From Dulcicalothrix desertica PCC 7102 (lineage in GTDB: Bacteria > Cyanobacteriota > Cyanobacteriia > Cyanobacteriales > Nostocaceae), in contig NZ_RSCL01000003.1 in NCBI RefSeq assembly GCF_003991905.1, forward strand, positions 375,516 through 439,515: a stretch of DNA of 64,000 bases, read 5' to 3'. A model generated the notes under the pieces. It did not search any database. It had not been told where the DNA came from and saw only the letters and a list, made by a program, of their open reading frames with translations. A program made the translations under genes and the position numbers. Shown here one piece after another: positions 33,814-43,580 of the stretch (position 1 is its first letter; each line of letters opens with the position of its first letter).

Positions 33814-35838
33814 ATGGCTGTTGCAACCCAAACCCCCACCAAGACCCTAGAAGAAATTTGTATTAACTCGATTCGCTTTTTGGCAGTCGATGCCGTAGAA
33901 AAAGCAAAGTCTGGACACCCAGGATTGCCAATGGGCGCCGCTCCAATGGCATTTGTACTCTGGGATAAATTCATGCGGGTTAATCCCAAAAATCCAAAGT
34001 GGTTTAACCGCGACCGTTTCGTATTATCCGCAGGTCACGGGTGTATGTTGCAGTATGCACTGCTATACCTAAGTGGATTTGATAGCGTGACGATAGAGGA
34101 TATCAAGCAGTTCCGTCAATGGGGGTCACGCACCCCTGGACACCCAGAAAACTTTGTAACAGCAGGTATCGAAGTTACTACCGGGCCATTAGGACAAGGT
34201 ATTGCTAATGCAGTCGGTTTAGCAATGGCAGAAGCTCACCTAGCAGCAAAGTTCAACAAACCTGATGCCAAAATCGTTGACCACTACACCTACGTAATAC
34301 TAGGTGATGGTTGTAACATGGAAGGGGTTTCTGGTGAAGCGTGTTCTTTTGCAGGACACTTGGGATTAGGAAAATTAATAGCTCTGTACGACGATAACCA
34401 CATCTCAATTGATGGTTCTACAGATGTAGCATTCACTGAAGACGTTTCTAAGCGTTTTGAAGCATACGGTTGGCATGTACTACACGTCGAAGACGGTAAT
34501 ACAGATTTAGAAGGAATTGCAAAAGCAATTGAAGAAGCAAAATCTGTTACAGATAAGCCTTCAATGATTAAGGTGACAACTCTCATTGGTTATGGTTCAC
34601 CCAACAAGCAAAATACTGCTGGTGTTCACGGCGCCGCATTAGGTGGTGATGAAGTAGCACTTACCCGTCAAAATTTAGGATGGGAACATGAGCCTTTCGT
34701 TATACCTCAAGATGCTCTCGACCACATGCAAAAAGCTATTGAGCGTGGTGCCAAAGCCGAAAGCGAATGGAACAAAGCTTTAAGTGACTATAAATCTAAG
34801 TACGCTTCTGAAGCAGCTGAATTTGAACGTTATGTTAGCGGCAAACTTCCTGATGGTTGGGAAAAGGTATTACCTACCTACACTCCTGAAGACAAAGGTG
34901 TTGCAACTCGTAAACATTCCGAAACTTGTCTTAACAAATTAGCAACAGTACTACCTGAGTTAATTGGTGGTTCGGCTGACTTAACCCACTCTAACTTGAC
35001 CGAAATTAAAGGTAAGGGTGACTTCCAAAAAGGACATTACGAAAACCCCAACGTTCACTATGGTGTACGTGAACATGGTATGGGCGCCATTGTTAATGGT
35101 ATGGCACTGCATGGTTCAGGTTTAATACCTTACGGTGCGACCTTCTTAATTTTCACCGACTACATGCGTGCAGCTATCCGCTTATCTGCTTTATCCGAAG
35201 CTGGGTCAATATGGGTAATGACTCACGACTCAATTGGACAAGGTGAAGACGGACCAACACACCAACCAGTTGAAACAATTGCTTCATTACGCGCAATTCC
35301 TGAACTCACAGTAATTCGTCCTGCTGATGGTACCGAAACTTCAGGCGCCTATAAAGTAGCAATTGAAAAATCAAAAGCTAATGCTCCTACATTACTAGCT
35401 TTCACCCGTCAAAACGTACCTAACTTAGCAGGTTCGTCAATTGAAGGAGTAACAAAAGGCGCCTACACAATTGTAGATAGCCAAGGAACACCCGACATTA
35501 TCTTAATTGGTACAGGTTCCGAAGTTAGCCTTTGTGTAACCGCAGCAGAAAAACTCACCAGCGAAGGTAAGAAAGTTCGTGTAGTTTCAATGCCCTCTTG
35601 GGAATTATTTGAAGCTCAAGACGCAGCTTATAAAGAATCAGTTCTACCTAAAGCTGTTACCAAGCGCGTATCTGTAGAAGCAGGTGTAAGCTTCGGTTGG
35701 CACAAATACGTCGGTACCGAAGGCGCCACCGTTAGCATCGACACATTCGGTGCATCGGCGCCTGGTCCAGTTTGTATGGAAAAATTCGGCTTCACCGTTG
35801 ACAACGTACTAGCAACAGCTAAAAAAGTACTAGGCTAA
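33814..35838 (+). CDS. tkt: Transketolase
   Basis: A 674-residue thiamine-diphosphate enzyme that moves two-carbon units between sugar phosphates in the Calvin cycle and pentose-phosphate pathway. Seen features include the N-terminal [24 protein letters not shown], the [32 protein letters not shown]hDP/Mg motif (about 165-197), the VREHG glutamate region, the [11 protein letters not shown] loop and the C-terminal domain. Complete. It follows acpP and fabF, as usual in cyanobacteria, at about 105 bases from the fabF stop. Confidence 0.96.
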   Translation: MAVATQTPTKTLEEICINSIRFLAVDAVEKAKSGHPGLPMGAAPMAFVLWDKFMRVNPKNPKWFNRDRFVLSAGHGCMLQYALLYLSGFDSVTIEDIKQFRQWGSRTPGHPENFVTAGIEVTTGPLGQGIANAVGLAMAEAHLAAKFNKPDAKIVDHYTYVILGDGCNMEGVSGEACSFAGHLGLGKLIALYDDNHISIDGSTDVAFTEDVSKRFEAYGWHVLHVEDGNTDLEGIAKAIEEAKSVTDKPSMIKVTTLIGYGSPNKQNTAGVHGAALGGDEVALTRQNLGWEHEPFVIPQDALDHMQKAIERGAKAESEWNKALSDYKSKYASEAAEFERYVSGKLPDGWEKVLPTYTPEDKGVATRKHSETCLNKLATVLPELIGGSADLTHSNLTEIKGKGDFQKGHYENPNVHYGVREHGMGAIVNGMALHGSGLIPYGATFLIFTDYMRAAIRLSALSEAGSIWVMTHDSIGQGEDGPTHQPVETIASLRAIPELTVIRPADGTETSGAYKVAIEKSKANAPTLLAFTRQNVPNLAGSSIEGVTKGAYTIVDSQGTPDIILIGTGSEVSLCVTAAEKLTSEGKKVRVVSMPSWELFEAQDAAYKESVLPKAVTKRVSVEAGVSFGWHKYVGTEGATVSIDTFGASAPGPVCMEKFGFTVDNVLATAKKVLG

Positions 35839-35868
35839 TTCTTCCAACATTCGTGTATGTACTAAATA

Positions 35869-35908
35869 CACCTCTTGTGGGATGGGCATCCTTGCCCGTC
35901 CCTTTTTT
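35869..35908. repeat. CTTGTGGGATGGGCATCC repeat followed by T-run
   Basis: Family copy whose GGGCA/TGCCC stem is followed by CCCTTTTTTTC, just behind tkt. It probably serves as the tkt terminator. Confidence 0.7.
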
Positions 35909-35917
35909 TCAAAGCAT

Positions 35918-36297
35918 TCATAACTCACAATAGTACCGTTTGTAAAACTTAACCCATCTATGAAGCAGTGCTAACTTACTTGGCTTTAAGCTAGTAGAAC
36001 ATAGAAGTTTTTTAGAATGCCATTCTTTATAGCCAGCAATCTGAATTTTAGGATGGAAAAACAATTTTAAATTTTTTGGACTAATGCCCAAAAGATCAAG
36101 GTCAAATAAAGTGTGTAAATCAGCACGAAGAAGCAAACCGTTTTCTGGATGGGTATTGTTAGGATACCCAATGGCAACATAGTCTTTATCACTTACTAGA
36201 TAGTTTTTATCACTTACTAGATAGTGTTTTTTATAAGAAAACTCTGCTCGTTCACATTCTCTAATATTATATTGGTTATTGAGATGAGTAGTTTTTT
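35918..36297 (-). pseudogene. C-terminal fragment of HNH endonuclease family protein
   Basis: The minus frame is open from about 36297 to the stop at 35918 without a start codon. It contains NNTHPENGLLLRADLHTLFDLDLLGI, a signature of a common HNH-type endonuclease C-terminus, followed by a typical basic tail. Upstream the frame carries an in-frame 21-bp tandem duplication (36180-36221) giving YLVSDK(N/D) twice. The N-terminal part is missing. An ATG at 36136 would give only 72 residues. Confidence 0.65.
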
Positions 36298-36439
36298 AAA
36301 ATGTTTACAGCTAAAAATTCTTGGATTGAGCAAATTTATCAATACATTGAGCATTACTACTGGTGTCCACAAGACCTTACATTAAATGGTAGTAAATTAA
36401 TCAACCAAAGTTTTGTTTGAAATAACTCTTCATAACTCC

Positions 36440-36470
36440 TCTTGTGGAGCGGGCATCCCTGCCCGCCCTC
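36440..36470. repeat. CTTGTGGAGCGGGCATCC repeat
   Basis: Good family copy ending CCCTGCCCGCCC. An upstream ATG-less extension of the next gene would run through this repeat, which argues for the later start at 36498. Confidence 0.8.
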
Positions 36471-36497
36471 CCCTCCCCAAACCCTTCACAACAACCT

Positions 36498-36752
36498 ATG
36501 TCAATCACCAAAATAGCAGACAAACTTCGCAGTTTCGATTTAATCACAGAACAAACCTATCAAAAAGTAAAGCAATTAATAGAATTGTCTGACATGACCC
36601 GTTCAACACTAATGTACGAAGTAAAAAAAGATGCAGCCAAGCGCTACCCTAAGTTTTTTAATGAAAAAGAAAGACAACTAACAACAAATACCATTGATAG
36701 AATCATCAGCTTTCTTGAAAAAATCAATTTATTAAAACATCTACAACCATAA
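36498..36752 (+). CDS. Unrecognised helical protein (84 aa), maybe 5' part of a split gene
   Basis: An 84-residue charged helical protein (MSITKIADKLRSFDLITEQTYQKVKQLIELSDMTR...). I chose ATG 36498 because the upstream frame crosses a dispersed repeat. No family recognised. A TAA ends it, but the same frame stays open through KIIEAKQNIKQSYITQPTQIL into the next ORF, so both may once have been a single gene of about 234 codons. Confidence 0.5.
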   Translation: MSITKIADKLRSFDLITEQTYQKVKQLIELSDMTRSTLMYEVKKDAAKRYPKFFNEKERQLTTNTIDRIISFLEKINLLKHLQP

Positions 36753-36812
36753 AAAATAATTGAAGCCAAACAAAATATCAAGCAAAGTTATATTACACAA
36801 CCTACCCAAATT

Positions 36813-37202
36813 TTGACAGCATTTGATAGTTTAGTTGCAACAACTGACTGGGAACCAGATGATATAGAAGGTATTTATCGTCAACGTATCCAAACATTTG
36901 TCAATGCTTTACATGGAGCATTTACACCTACAAACATCACTTTTGAATGGAAAAGTACAACAATTGCACAACTTGCTTTAACTTTCAACGAGCGGCGCCA
37001 CAGCATAAAGCTTCAGTTTCGCGGTCAATCTTTAGACGATAACAAATTTTTCGCTTTTATTCAACAGATAATACAAGAAAATAACTCAGAAGGTAAATTT
37101 TACCCAGTTTACGAAGAATCTTATTCTATCGGCTACATATTTCTTAATGATTTACAAAAAGCAATGCTAGAACAAGAATCTAATATTTTAAATTTTGGAT
37201 AG
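36813..37202 (+). CDS. Unrecognised protein (about 129 aa), TTG start
   Basis: A 129-residue soluble protein without a recognised domain (DSLVATTDWEPDDIEGIYRQRIQTFVNALHG... HSIKLQFRGQSLDDNKFFAFIQQII). The only initiator near the start is TTG; no ribosome-binding site is visible. It lies in the same frame as the preceding 84-residue ORF, 60 bases past its TAA. It may be the 3' half of a gene broken by that stop. Confidence 0.5.
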   Translation: MTAFDSLVATTDWEPDDIEGIYRQRIQTFVNALHGAFTPTNITFEWKSTTIAQLALTFNERRHSIKLQFRGQSLDDNKFFAFIQQIIQENNSEGKFYPVYEESYSIGYIFLNDLQKAMLEQESNILNFG

Positions 37203-37243
37203 GCAATATTTGCTATAATAAAACAAACTGTAAAAAAATATAT

Positions 37244-37582
37244 ATGAATCTAACAATGTTATCTACACCCACTCCTTTAGAAACTAATCCTGATGGAGTG
37301 GTTCTCGTAGGTAAAACTCGTGTGACCTTAGATACTGTAGTTGCTGTCTTCAATCAAGGTGCAACGGCAGAAGAGATCGTTTTTCGTTATCCATCGCTTA
37401 AGCTAGCTGATGTATACGCTACAATTGCGTTTTACCTTAATCACCAGCAAGAAGTTGAAGAATATTTACAGCAACGACGACAGAAAGGACAAGCTGTTCG
37501 TGAGATAAATCAGGCAAAATTTGACCCTCAAGGGTTGCGTGATAGATTGCTTGCTCGTAAGGCTTCCCGTTCAGCATGTTAA
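37244..37582 (+). CDS. DUF433-family antitoxin-like protein
   Basis: A 112-residue protein with the DUF433 core: VLVGKTRVTLDTVVAVFNQGATAEEIVFRYPSLKLADVYATIAFYLNHQQEVEEYL, a small helical DNA-binding-like fold. It overlaps the next gene, a DUF5615 PIN-like protein, by 7 bases, the normal arrangement of this toxin-antitoxin class. A TATAAT-like box (about 37212-37217) lies upstream. It probably neutralises the toxin and represses the operon, as inferred from the family pairing. Confidence 0.88.
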   Translation: MNLTMLSTPTPLETNPDGVVLVGKTRVTLDTVVAVFNQGATAEEIVFRYPSLKLADVYATIAFYLNHQQEVEEYLQQRRQKGQAVREINQAKFDPQGLRDRLLARKASRSAC

Positions 37583-37926
37583 AATTACTTGCCGACGAAA
37601 ATTTTAATAATATTGTTGTTAGAGGGCTGCTACGACGTAATCCCAATATAGATATTGTACGAGTTCAGGATGTTGGTTTGTCTGGCAAAGATGACACAAC
37701 AGTGTTGGAATGGGCATCTCAGGAAAACCGAATTTTGCTTACACATGACGTTGCTACAGTTACCTACTATGCTTATAAACGGGTAAGACAAGGACAATCA
37801 ATGCCAGGAGTTCTTGAGGTAGAGGTAGATGCACCAGTTGGTCAGGTAATAGAAGATATTATTACAATTATAGAGTGTAGTTATGAGCAGGAGTTAGAAG
37901 GGCAAATTCAGTATCTTCCTCTATAA
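37576..37926 (+). CDS. DUF5615 (PIN-like) toxin
   Basis: A 116-residue DUF5615 protein, a PIN-like fold with presumed RNase activity. Acidic residues expected for metal binding are in place: LLADENF at the start, DVGLSGKDDTTVLEWA, ILLTHDVATVTYYAY, then the strand GVLEVEVDAPVGQVIEDI. It is translationally coupled to the DUF433 gene. Intact by length and motifs. Confidence 0.88.
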   Translation: MLKLLADENFNNIVVRGLLRRNPNIDIVRVQDVGLSGKDDTTVLEWASQENRILLTHDVATVTYYAYKRVRQGQSMPGVLEVEVDAPVGQVIEDIITIIECSYEQELEGQIQYLPL

Positions 37927-38042
37927 ATTATTTATCATAGCAAAAAAACTACCGTGTTAATTATTATCAGTTAAACTCAATACTCATGAAGATTGTTACT
38001 CATGAAGATTGTTGACAACAAATATAAATATCTTCTTAAAAA

Positions 38043-39293
38043 ATGGTATTATCATCCAAAATTTTTACTAATACTCCAATCAATACACAAGAAATATCTC
38101 AGGAGCTTTTAGACATTCAAGATAAGCAGCGTAGCAATCCTTTACCGTGGAAAGGACAATTTTCCCCACAATTAATTGAGACACTCATCAAAAAATATGC
38201 TAACAATAATAGTATTATTTTTGACCCATTTCTTGGTAGTGGAACTGTTTTGTGTGAAGCGGCAAGATTTGGTTTAGAAGCTCATGGAACAGAAATAAAT
38301 CCAGCAGCCTTAATACTTGCTAGTAGTTACAAATTTATTAATATACCTCAAAGACAGCGTAATATTTATACTAGTAATTTCATAGAGCAGATAAGAAGTA
38401 AGATTCCTGATGATACAATGCCACTGTTCCAAAATATAAGTATACAAAAGGATTTAACATCTAATTACATTAAAGAGGAATTAGTGCAACTTGCACTCAA
38501 TAGTGAGGAAAGTTTTATTAAGCTCTTGCATGAGATTTTAGTTATTTTATTAGACTTTGGGAATACAGAGTTAACAAGCTTAAAAGTTTTTACAATCGCG
38601 AATACAATCAGCGCTTTTGTTAATAAATTGCCTTACTCAGCAAAAAATATAAATACTTATAATTATGATTCTAGAAACACTCCGTTAGAAGAAGCTAAAG
38701 TAAATCTTGTTATCACCTCCCCTCCTTATATTAACGTATTCAATTATCATCAAGAATATCGTGCATCTACTGAAGCACTACAATGGAACCTTTTAGAAGT
38801 TGCTAAATCTGAATTTGGTTCTAACCGTAAACATAGAAATAATAGATTTTTAACAGTCATTCAATACTGCTTAGATATGGCTACTACTTTTCAAGAACTT
38901 TTACGTATATGTAACTTTAATAGTCGGATAATATTTATTGTTGGTAAAGAATCAAATGTCAGAGGTACAGCTTTTTATAATGGTGAGCTAGTTACAGAAA
39001 TAGCTCATCAAGTATTTGGACTTGATTTACACATACGCCAAGAAAGGAAATTTTTAAATCGTTATGGGCAAATAATCAAAGAAGATATTTTGCATTTTAA
39101 AAAGCGTGAAAAAAAATCTTATTATAATCTAAATTTAGAAACCGCAAGAGCAGTTGCGGTTAGATCATTAGAAGCTGCCTATACACAAGCCACTGATGAT
39201 ATAAAAACTGATATTAGAGACGCTATAGCAAAAGCTGAAAAAGTCCAACCATCGCCTTATTATAATGCTAAAAAATCGCGCAGTTTTAATTAG
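38043..39293 (+). CDS. DNA methyltransferase (TSPPY type, N4/N6 amino-methyltransferase)
   Basis: A 416-residue S-adenosylmethionine-dependent DNA methyltransferase. AdoMet motif I is DPFLGSGTVLCEAARFGLEAHGTEINPAA (about 60-88) and the catalytic motif IV is VITSPPYINVFNYH (about 222-236). TSPPY points to N4-cytosine or N6-adenine amino methylation. No specificity domain is obvious. A short ORF at 39315, cut by an insertion sequence, follows and could be the start of a lost restriction or accessory gene. The 2.9 kb around this gene contain no GGCGCC, unlike its surroundings, which suggests recent acquisition. Confidence 0.88.
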   Translation: MVLSSKIFTNTPINTQEISQELLDIQDKQRSNPLPWKGQFSPQLIETLIKKYANNNSIIFDPFLGSGTVLCEAARFGLEAHGTEINPAALILASSYKFINIPQRQRNIYTSNFIEQIRSKIPDDTMPLFQNISIQKDLTSNYIKEELVQLALNSEESFIKLLHEILVILLDFGNTELTSLKVFTIANTISAFVNKLPYSAKNINTYNYDSRNTPLEEAKVNLVITSPPYINVFNYHQEYRASTEALQWNLLEVAKSEFGSNRKHRNNRFLTVIQYCLDMATTFQELLRICNFNSRIIFIVGKESNVRGTAFYNGELVTEIAHQVFGLDLHIRQERKFLNRYGQIIKEDILHFKKREKKSYYNLNLETARAVAVRSLEAAYTQATDDIKTDIRDAIAKAEKVQPSPYYNAKKSRSFN

Positions 39294-39314
39294 CCTGTAT
39301 ACGCAAAAAAAATT

Positions 39315-39380
39315 ATGTTTGATTTACCTACACCACACGGTGATAAATTAGTTGCGCTTCTTAATAATACTGGAGTTTAG
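39315..39380 (+). pseudogene. Start of a gene truncated by an insertion sequence
   Basis: Twenty-one codons (MFDLPTPHGDKLVALLNNTGV) 21 bases behind the methyltransferase; the stop TAG is supplied by the end of the adjoining insertion sequence (TTTAGACTAA). The rest of the gene is not on the other side of the element, where a VapC fragment begins. Identity unknown. Confidence 0.55.
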
Positions 39381-40922
39381 ACTAAGCAGCAAAAAACGAC
39401 CCAGTAGCACTGAGTTCAAAAAAAACAAACTTGAAGCATGGAATTGATTGAGACTAAGCCGATTTTTCTTGTTCTTTACGTGGTTTCGGCGTAGTTTTTT
39501 TGACTACTGGGTAGCGAATTCTACGTTGTCGTGGTTGTCCTGTCTTCCAACAGGCGTGACTTTCCGCGAGTTTTAGGTGAATGAGCAGGTGTGCCAATAG
39601 CCTCTAAAACCAAACCCATAGCCTGGGCAACCCAACGAGCGAGTTAGTTTGTCTAAGGACTTTTGCCAAGGTAAAGGATTGTCTGCACGGCAGTCGCTAC
39701 AACGGGGGGAACCCCCGCAACGCGCTGCCTCAACAATATCACGAGCCAGCCATAATTCCCAAGTAATCATTGGCATTAAGTCGCTCCAACGCTCACACTG
39801 CTTGGTAGTACTGAGTTTCGGAAGAGTCCAGTGTAAGCGTTGCTTTGCACTCGCGTTACCAGTGGTCAACAGTAAACCGACGCAAATAAAGGCGCCAAAC
39901 CTCGGATAATGGTGGCATTTCTTCCCCTACCCAAGCCAACCATAATGGTTTTTTAACTCTTAAATTCCCTTTTTCATCAAGGCGTTCAACCCTTATTAAG
40001 GACATTGGACGTGTCGCAGTTTTACGAAAATGCAAATTTTCCCACAAGCGAATTTTTACTAATCCTAGCTTTGAATCATTTAGTGTCATCTCTACCGTTG
40101 CTTGCTGCCATGAATCGGGTTCATTAAGTTTAAATTTGTTACCATGCTTACGAAAGGCGCCCCTTGCCAGAATACTCTGGGGGTGCTGTCCATAAACTAA
40201 GATTTGAGCGCAAACGTACAAGAATGTCTGCTGGAATATCGGTTGTTTTTAAAATAAAAGGGGCACAACCATATTCGCTGTCCCACACGGAAATTGGTCT
40301 TACAGCTAAGTTTTTACACACTTGCTTTAACTGCCAAGTTGCCTTATCAATTGGGTTTTCGTAACTAGTTATTCGCTCATGCCGTAGCGGTAATGCCCAA
40401 CTACCTGAGTCCTCTGGCACCCAAGCTATAGTACTATATCCCTCACCAACACCAATTGGTTTGTTTCCACCGAACCCAGGACTTGTATGCTCAATTGTTC
40501 TGTCTTGAAGGGTTACTGCATCTGCAAAGCGGCCATAGGGTATGGTCTCCAGCCAATAAAGGGCGATTTTCAGTTGGTATCTGTTTGATATACAAATGCA
40601 TCAATTTTTGTCGCTGTGGCCTGCTGTCTTGTAGTGCCTCATAAATACTGGGCCATTTGCGCCGAAAAAACGGCGACAGAGAGTTGGGAGCCAAGCTGTA
40701 AGCGGTACGTGTCGTTAATATTGCATCAGAAGCGTTCAAATGTTGCATCATGTGCTTTGCCTAAAAGTTTATAAGCAGCTTGACGGAATTCTCGAAGTTT
40801 GTCAGATTTCATATTGGCAGGTATGAGAAAAGGTGGTACTTATCTCAGCATCTGTCAAAAGGGGGTCTGTGTTCAATCAGACCCCCTATTTTTTTCCTTG
40901 CGAGTTCCCTATTTAGTCTAAA
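39376..40922. mobile_element. Decayed insertion sequence with 10-bp terminal inverted repeats
   Basis: Ends TTTAGACTAA (39376-39385) and TTAGTCTAAA (40913-40922) are inverted repeats. They enclose a broken transposase and a hairpin of GGGGGTCTG/CAGACCCCC (40861-40886). Length about 1.55 kb. No clear target duplication is visible. The left end cuts a short ORF behind the methyltransferase; the right end abuts a VapC fragment. Confidence 0.65.
39454..40812 (-). pseudogene. DDE transposase pseudogene (NF041680-like)
   Basis: The transposase is readable in five or more frames-pieces: MKSDKLREFRQAAYKLLGKAHDATFERF, then DAILTTRTAYSL...LLAGDHTLWP, then GYSTIAWVPEDSGSWALPLRHERITS...VWDSEYG, then KHGNKFKLNEPDSW...LYLRRFTVDHW, then AKQRLHWTLPKLSTTKQCERWSDLMP. 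Each junction is a 1-2 base shift. The DDE residues (GDHT, DSEYG) can still be seen. It is inactive. Confidence 0.8.
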
Positions 40923-40950
40923 GCCCAGTAAATTAATTAGTAAGAATTAA

Positions 40951-41130
40951 TGCCGTGTTGTCTCTGGTTCCGGTGAACGTCATGAAATTACATCCAAAGG
41001 TAGTAAATTACCGATACAAGATGCGGATGTACTAATTGCATCTACTGCTATAACGCGCGGTTTGATTTTGGTTACAAATGATAGTGATATGTCGAGAGTG
41101 GATGGATTAACCCGAGAAAATTGGCTTTAA
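40951..41130 (+). pseudogene. VapC (PIN) toxin C-terminal fragment
   Basis: The last 58 codons read SGSGERHEITSKGSKLPIQDADVLIASTAITRGLILVTNDSDMSRVDGLTRENWL, the typical C-terminal half of a VapC PIN toxin (DADVLIA and TND-D-F/M motifs). The N-terminal half with its first Asp is absent, replaced by the insertion sequence next to it. No VapB remains. Confidence 0.75.
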
Positions 41131-41171
41131 ATGAATGTTGGGTTCCGCATAAAGCTACACCCAACCTACGG

Positions 41172-43388
41172 TTAGGTTAAATCGTCTAGTACTTCTGCTG
41201 CTGTTTGGTAGCGTTCGTTGAAGTGATAGCACACCATTTTATCTAATATATTGCCTAACTTGTCGCTGACTGTAACTAAATGGCGCCACTCTACATTTCC
41301 TGTATCCGGGTTAATATCCAACGCTTGTGGTGCTACACCTGTTAAAGCTTGAATACCAATCATTCCCAAAGCGTAAATATCACTGCTTAAACGCGGATGT
41401 CCTGCTAGTTGTTCCGGCGCCGCATATCCACGTGTGCCAATTGCTACAGTTGCCAGTTCAGTTTCGTTACTAGGTGGCTGCATTTTCTTAACGGCGCCAA
41501 AGTCTATTAGCACTAAGTTATTATCTTGAGAGTTACGAATAATATTGTCGGGTTTAATATCACGGTGAATAACTCGGTGTTCGTGAACAAATTTCAGAAC
41601 TTGTAAGACGCTTTTGAGCATTTCGGTTACATATTCTTCGTCTTGAGTATCGCGTGCTGATAATTCTTTACTAAGCGTTTGCCCTCTTACATACTCTTCT
41701 ACTAAGTAAAATTCGTTGTTCTCTTCAAAATATGCAAGTAAGTCAGGAATTTGTATATGCTTACCCAATATTAATAAAATCTCTGCTTCAGCATCAAACA
41801 ACCGACGTGCGACTTCCATAAAACGAGCATCGCGACGTGCAGGCATTAATTGTTTTACTACACAACTTGGCTCCCCTGGACGCTGAGTATCTTTAGCTAC
41901 ATAAGTAGAACCAAAACCACCAGACCCAAGCACGCGGGTAATTTCATATCTTCCACTTAATAAATAATCACCTGTGTTGCGTTGAGGTGGAGCGTCTACA
42001 ACATTCCCACGCAGTTGTGTATCAGGAAGACGAGTTGGTTCTTTAAGTAATGCACTCAGTTGAGCTATTGCTTCCTGTTGTTTTTCAACTTGAATAATAA
42101 TTATTCTTGTTTCTATTTCGGTACGATAAGCTAAATATGCCACTGTACCAATACCTGTCATTAGTAACGCAATTGCGGGTGGTACTACTGGTACCCATCC
42201 TGCTTGTAAAAATAAGAAATAGCATATCCCTAACAAGGCGCCTAAACTAGTCCCACCAACGACTAAAAACATTAACGGGTTGCGAAAACGCCAACCTACT
42301 ACCCCTCCCACAAGTGCCCAAAGCCACACCCAGCCAATTTCTGCAAAGTCTGACCAGTACCAAATGAAAGGCTTATCATCTAATACTGTACCCAGAATAT
42401 TACTTACCACTTGTGCTTGAATTAACACTCCTGGTGTACCCAGTGACTGGTTTGGTAAGGCGCCGTATGGTGTTGAAATACCTCTATCAATACTAGAAGC
42501 AGTGTTACCAATAATAACTAGCTTATCTTTTACCAAATCTGGATTAATTTGATTGTTGAAGACTTGTCTTAAGGTTAGTTGTTGCGCTAAATAATCTGGG
42601 TGACGATAATTAAGAAAGATTTGATAACCGCCTAAATCTACATCTTCGTAACTACCGGGTTTACCTTTTAAGCTGGGTATAACTTTACTACCTAAAACCC
42701 AATTACCATCTTGGTTGAAAGTTGACTTAATGCCTTGTTTGTTTAAATAAGCTGTTATGACTGACGCGGCAAATGAATACTGAGCGTTACACTTCTTATC
42801 ATGCGAATCTCCAAATAGTAAAGCGCGACGAACTGTACGGTCATTTTGGTCGGGTACTAAGTCATTAAAACCAATATTATCTGGGGGAAAATCTAATGGT
42901 GGAGCTATCTCTGGGTTTTTTGGGCTACTAAACTTACAGGCGCCTATTAGCTTACTTTTATTTACAAGTCCGGTGCCTATACCTTTCTCTGAAGCGCGGT
43001 AAATATTCAGACCGATGACACGCGGTTGGTAAGATTCTAATTTTTTCAGCAGTTTGTTTATCGTTGTAACTGGTAACGGATATCCAAAGCTTTGTTTATC
43101 TTCTTCATCTACTGCCACTATTAGCAAACGATTATCAATTTTATTCACTGGACGTGAGCGCAGCATTTGGTCATATGCCGCTAACTCTAACGGTTGCAAC
43201 CAAGTTAAATGACGGGCGCCTGTTATTAAAGCTGTAACTCCTAAACTTGTAGCAATTACTACTACTATCTTACTGATAGAGTTACTGCCCTGCGCTGCTA
43301 AATTTTTCGGCTTCGAGTCTACCGTAATAGCACTATGCTTATCTTTAACAAGCGTTGCACAGATTTTTCTGAAAAGTCCATTCATCAC
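41172..43388 (-). CDS. CHASE2-domain serine/threonine protein kinase
   Basis: A 738-residue membrane-anchored eukaryotic-type kinase. One N-terminal helix (about 40-56) leads into an extracytoplasmic CHASE2 sensor (about 65-345, with LLIVAVDEEDKQSFGYP). Then follow three membrane helices (about 350-440), a short coiled coil, and the kinase domain (about 478-738). It has the Gly loop GSGGFGSTY, the VVKQL lysine, HRDIKPDN (about 605-612), IDFGAVKK and GTRGYAAPEQ. All catalytic residues are present. It likely phosphorylates target proteins in response to an unknown external cue. The CHASE2-kinase layout is common in Nostoc-type cyanobacteria. Confidence 0.93.
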   Translation of the reverse strand: MMNGLFRKICATLVKDKHSAITVDSKPKNLAAQGSNSISKIVVVIATSLGVTALITGARHLTWLQPLELAAYDQMLRSRPVNKIDNRLLIVAVDEEDKQSFGYPLPVTTINKLLKKLESYQPRVIGLNIYRASEKGIGTGLVNKSKLIGACKFSSPKNPEIAPPLDFPPDNIGFNDLVPDQNDRTVRRALLFGDSHDKKCNAQYSFAASVITAYLNKQGIKSTFNQDGNWVLGSKVIPSLKGKPGSYEDVDLGGYQIFLNYRHPDYLAQQLTLRQVFNNQINPDLVKDKLVIIGNTASSIDRGISTPYGALPNQSLGTPGVLIQAQVVSNILGTVLDDKPFIWYWSDFAEIGWVWLWALVGGVVGWRFRNPLMFLVVGGTSLGALLGICYFLFLQAGWVPVVPPAIALLMTGIGTVAYLAYRTEIETRIIIIQVEKQQEAIAQLSALLKEPTRLPDTQLRGNVVDAPPQRNTGDYLLSGRYEITRVLGSGGFGSTYVAKDTQRPGEPSCVVKQLMPARRDARFMEVARRLFDAEAEILLILGKHIQIPDLLAYFEENNEFYLVEEYVRGQTLSKELSARDTQDEEYVTEMLKSVLQVLKFVHEHRVIHRDIKPDNIIRNSQDNNLVLIDFGAVKKMQPPSNETELATVAIGTRGYAAPEQLAGHPRLSSDIYALGMIGIQALTGVAPQALDINPDTGNVEWRHLVTVSDKLGNILDKMVCYHFNERYQTAAEVLDDLT

Positions 43389-43580
43389 GGCGTTGCAATA
43401 CGTTCCTAAAAGTGGTAGATGTTGCAGACTGGGCAGTTGCAGTTACATAGCCCTAGATATTTAATGTAGCAATTTATTTGCTGTATTGGAATAATTAAGA
43501 GATTTTCTTTATTCCTTTAGTTAGTGGTTTAATAGACTCAAACATATAAACTTCATAGAATATATTAATAAAATGTCAAT

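Noticed and set aside
17466..37202. Stop-codon reassignment or suppression suggested by several in-frame stops
   Set aside because: All three stop codons (TAG, TGA, TAA) occur inside broken genes, together with frameshifts, while housekeeping genes end normally at each of them. Gene decay explains it better.
39649..39909. Plus-strand ORF in the insertion sequence
   Set aside because: It is the antisense of the broken transposase, which is recognisable piece by piece on the minus strand.
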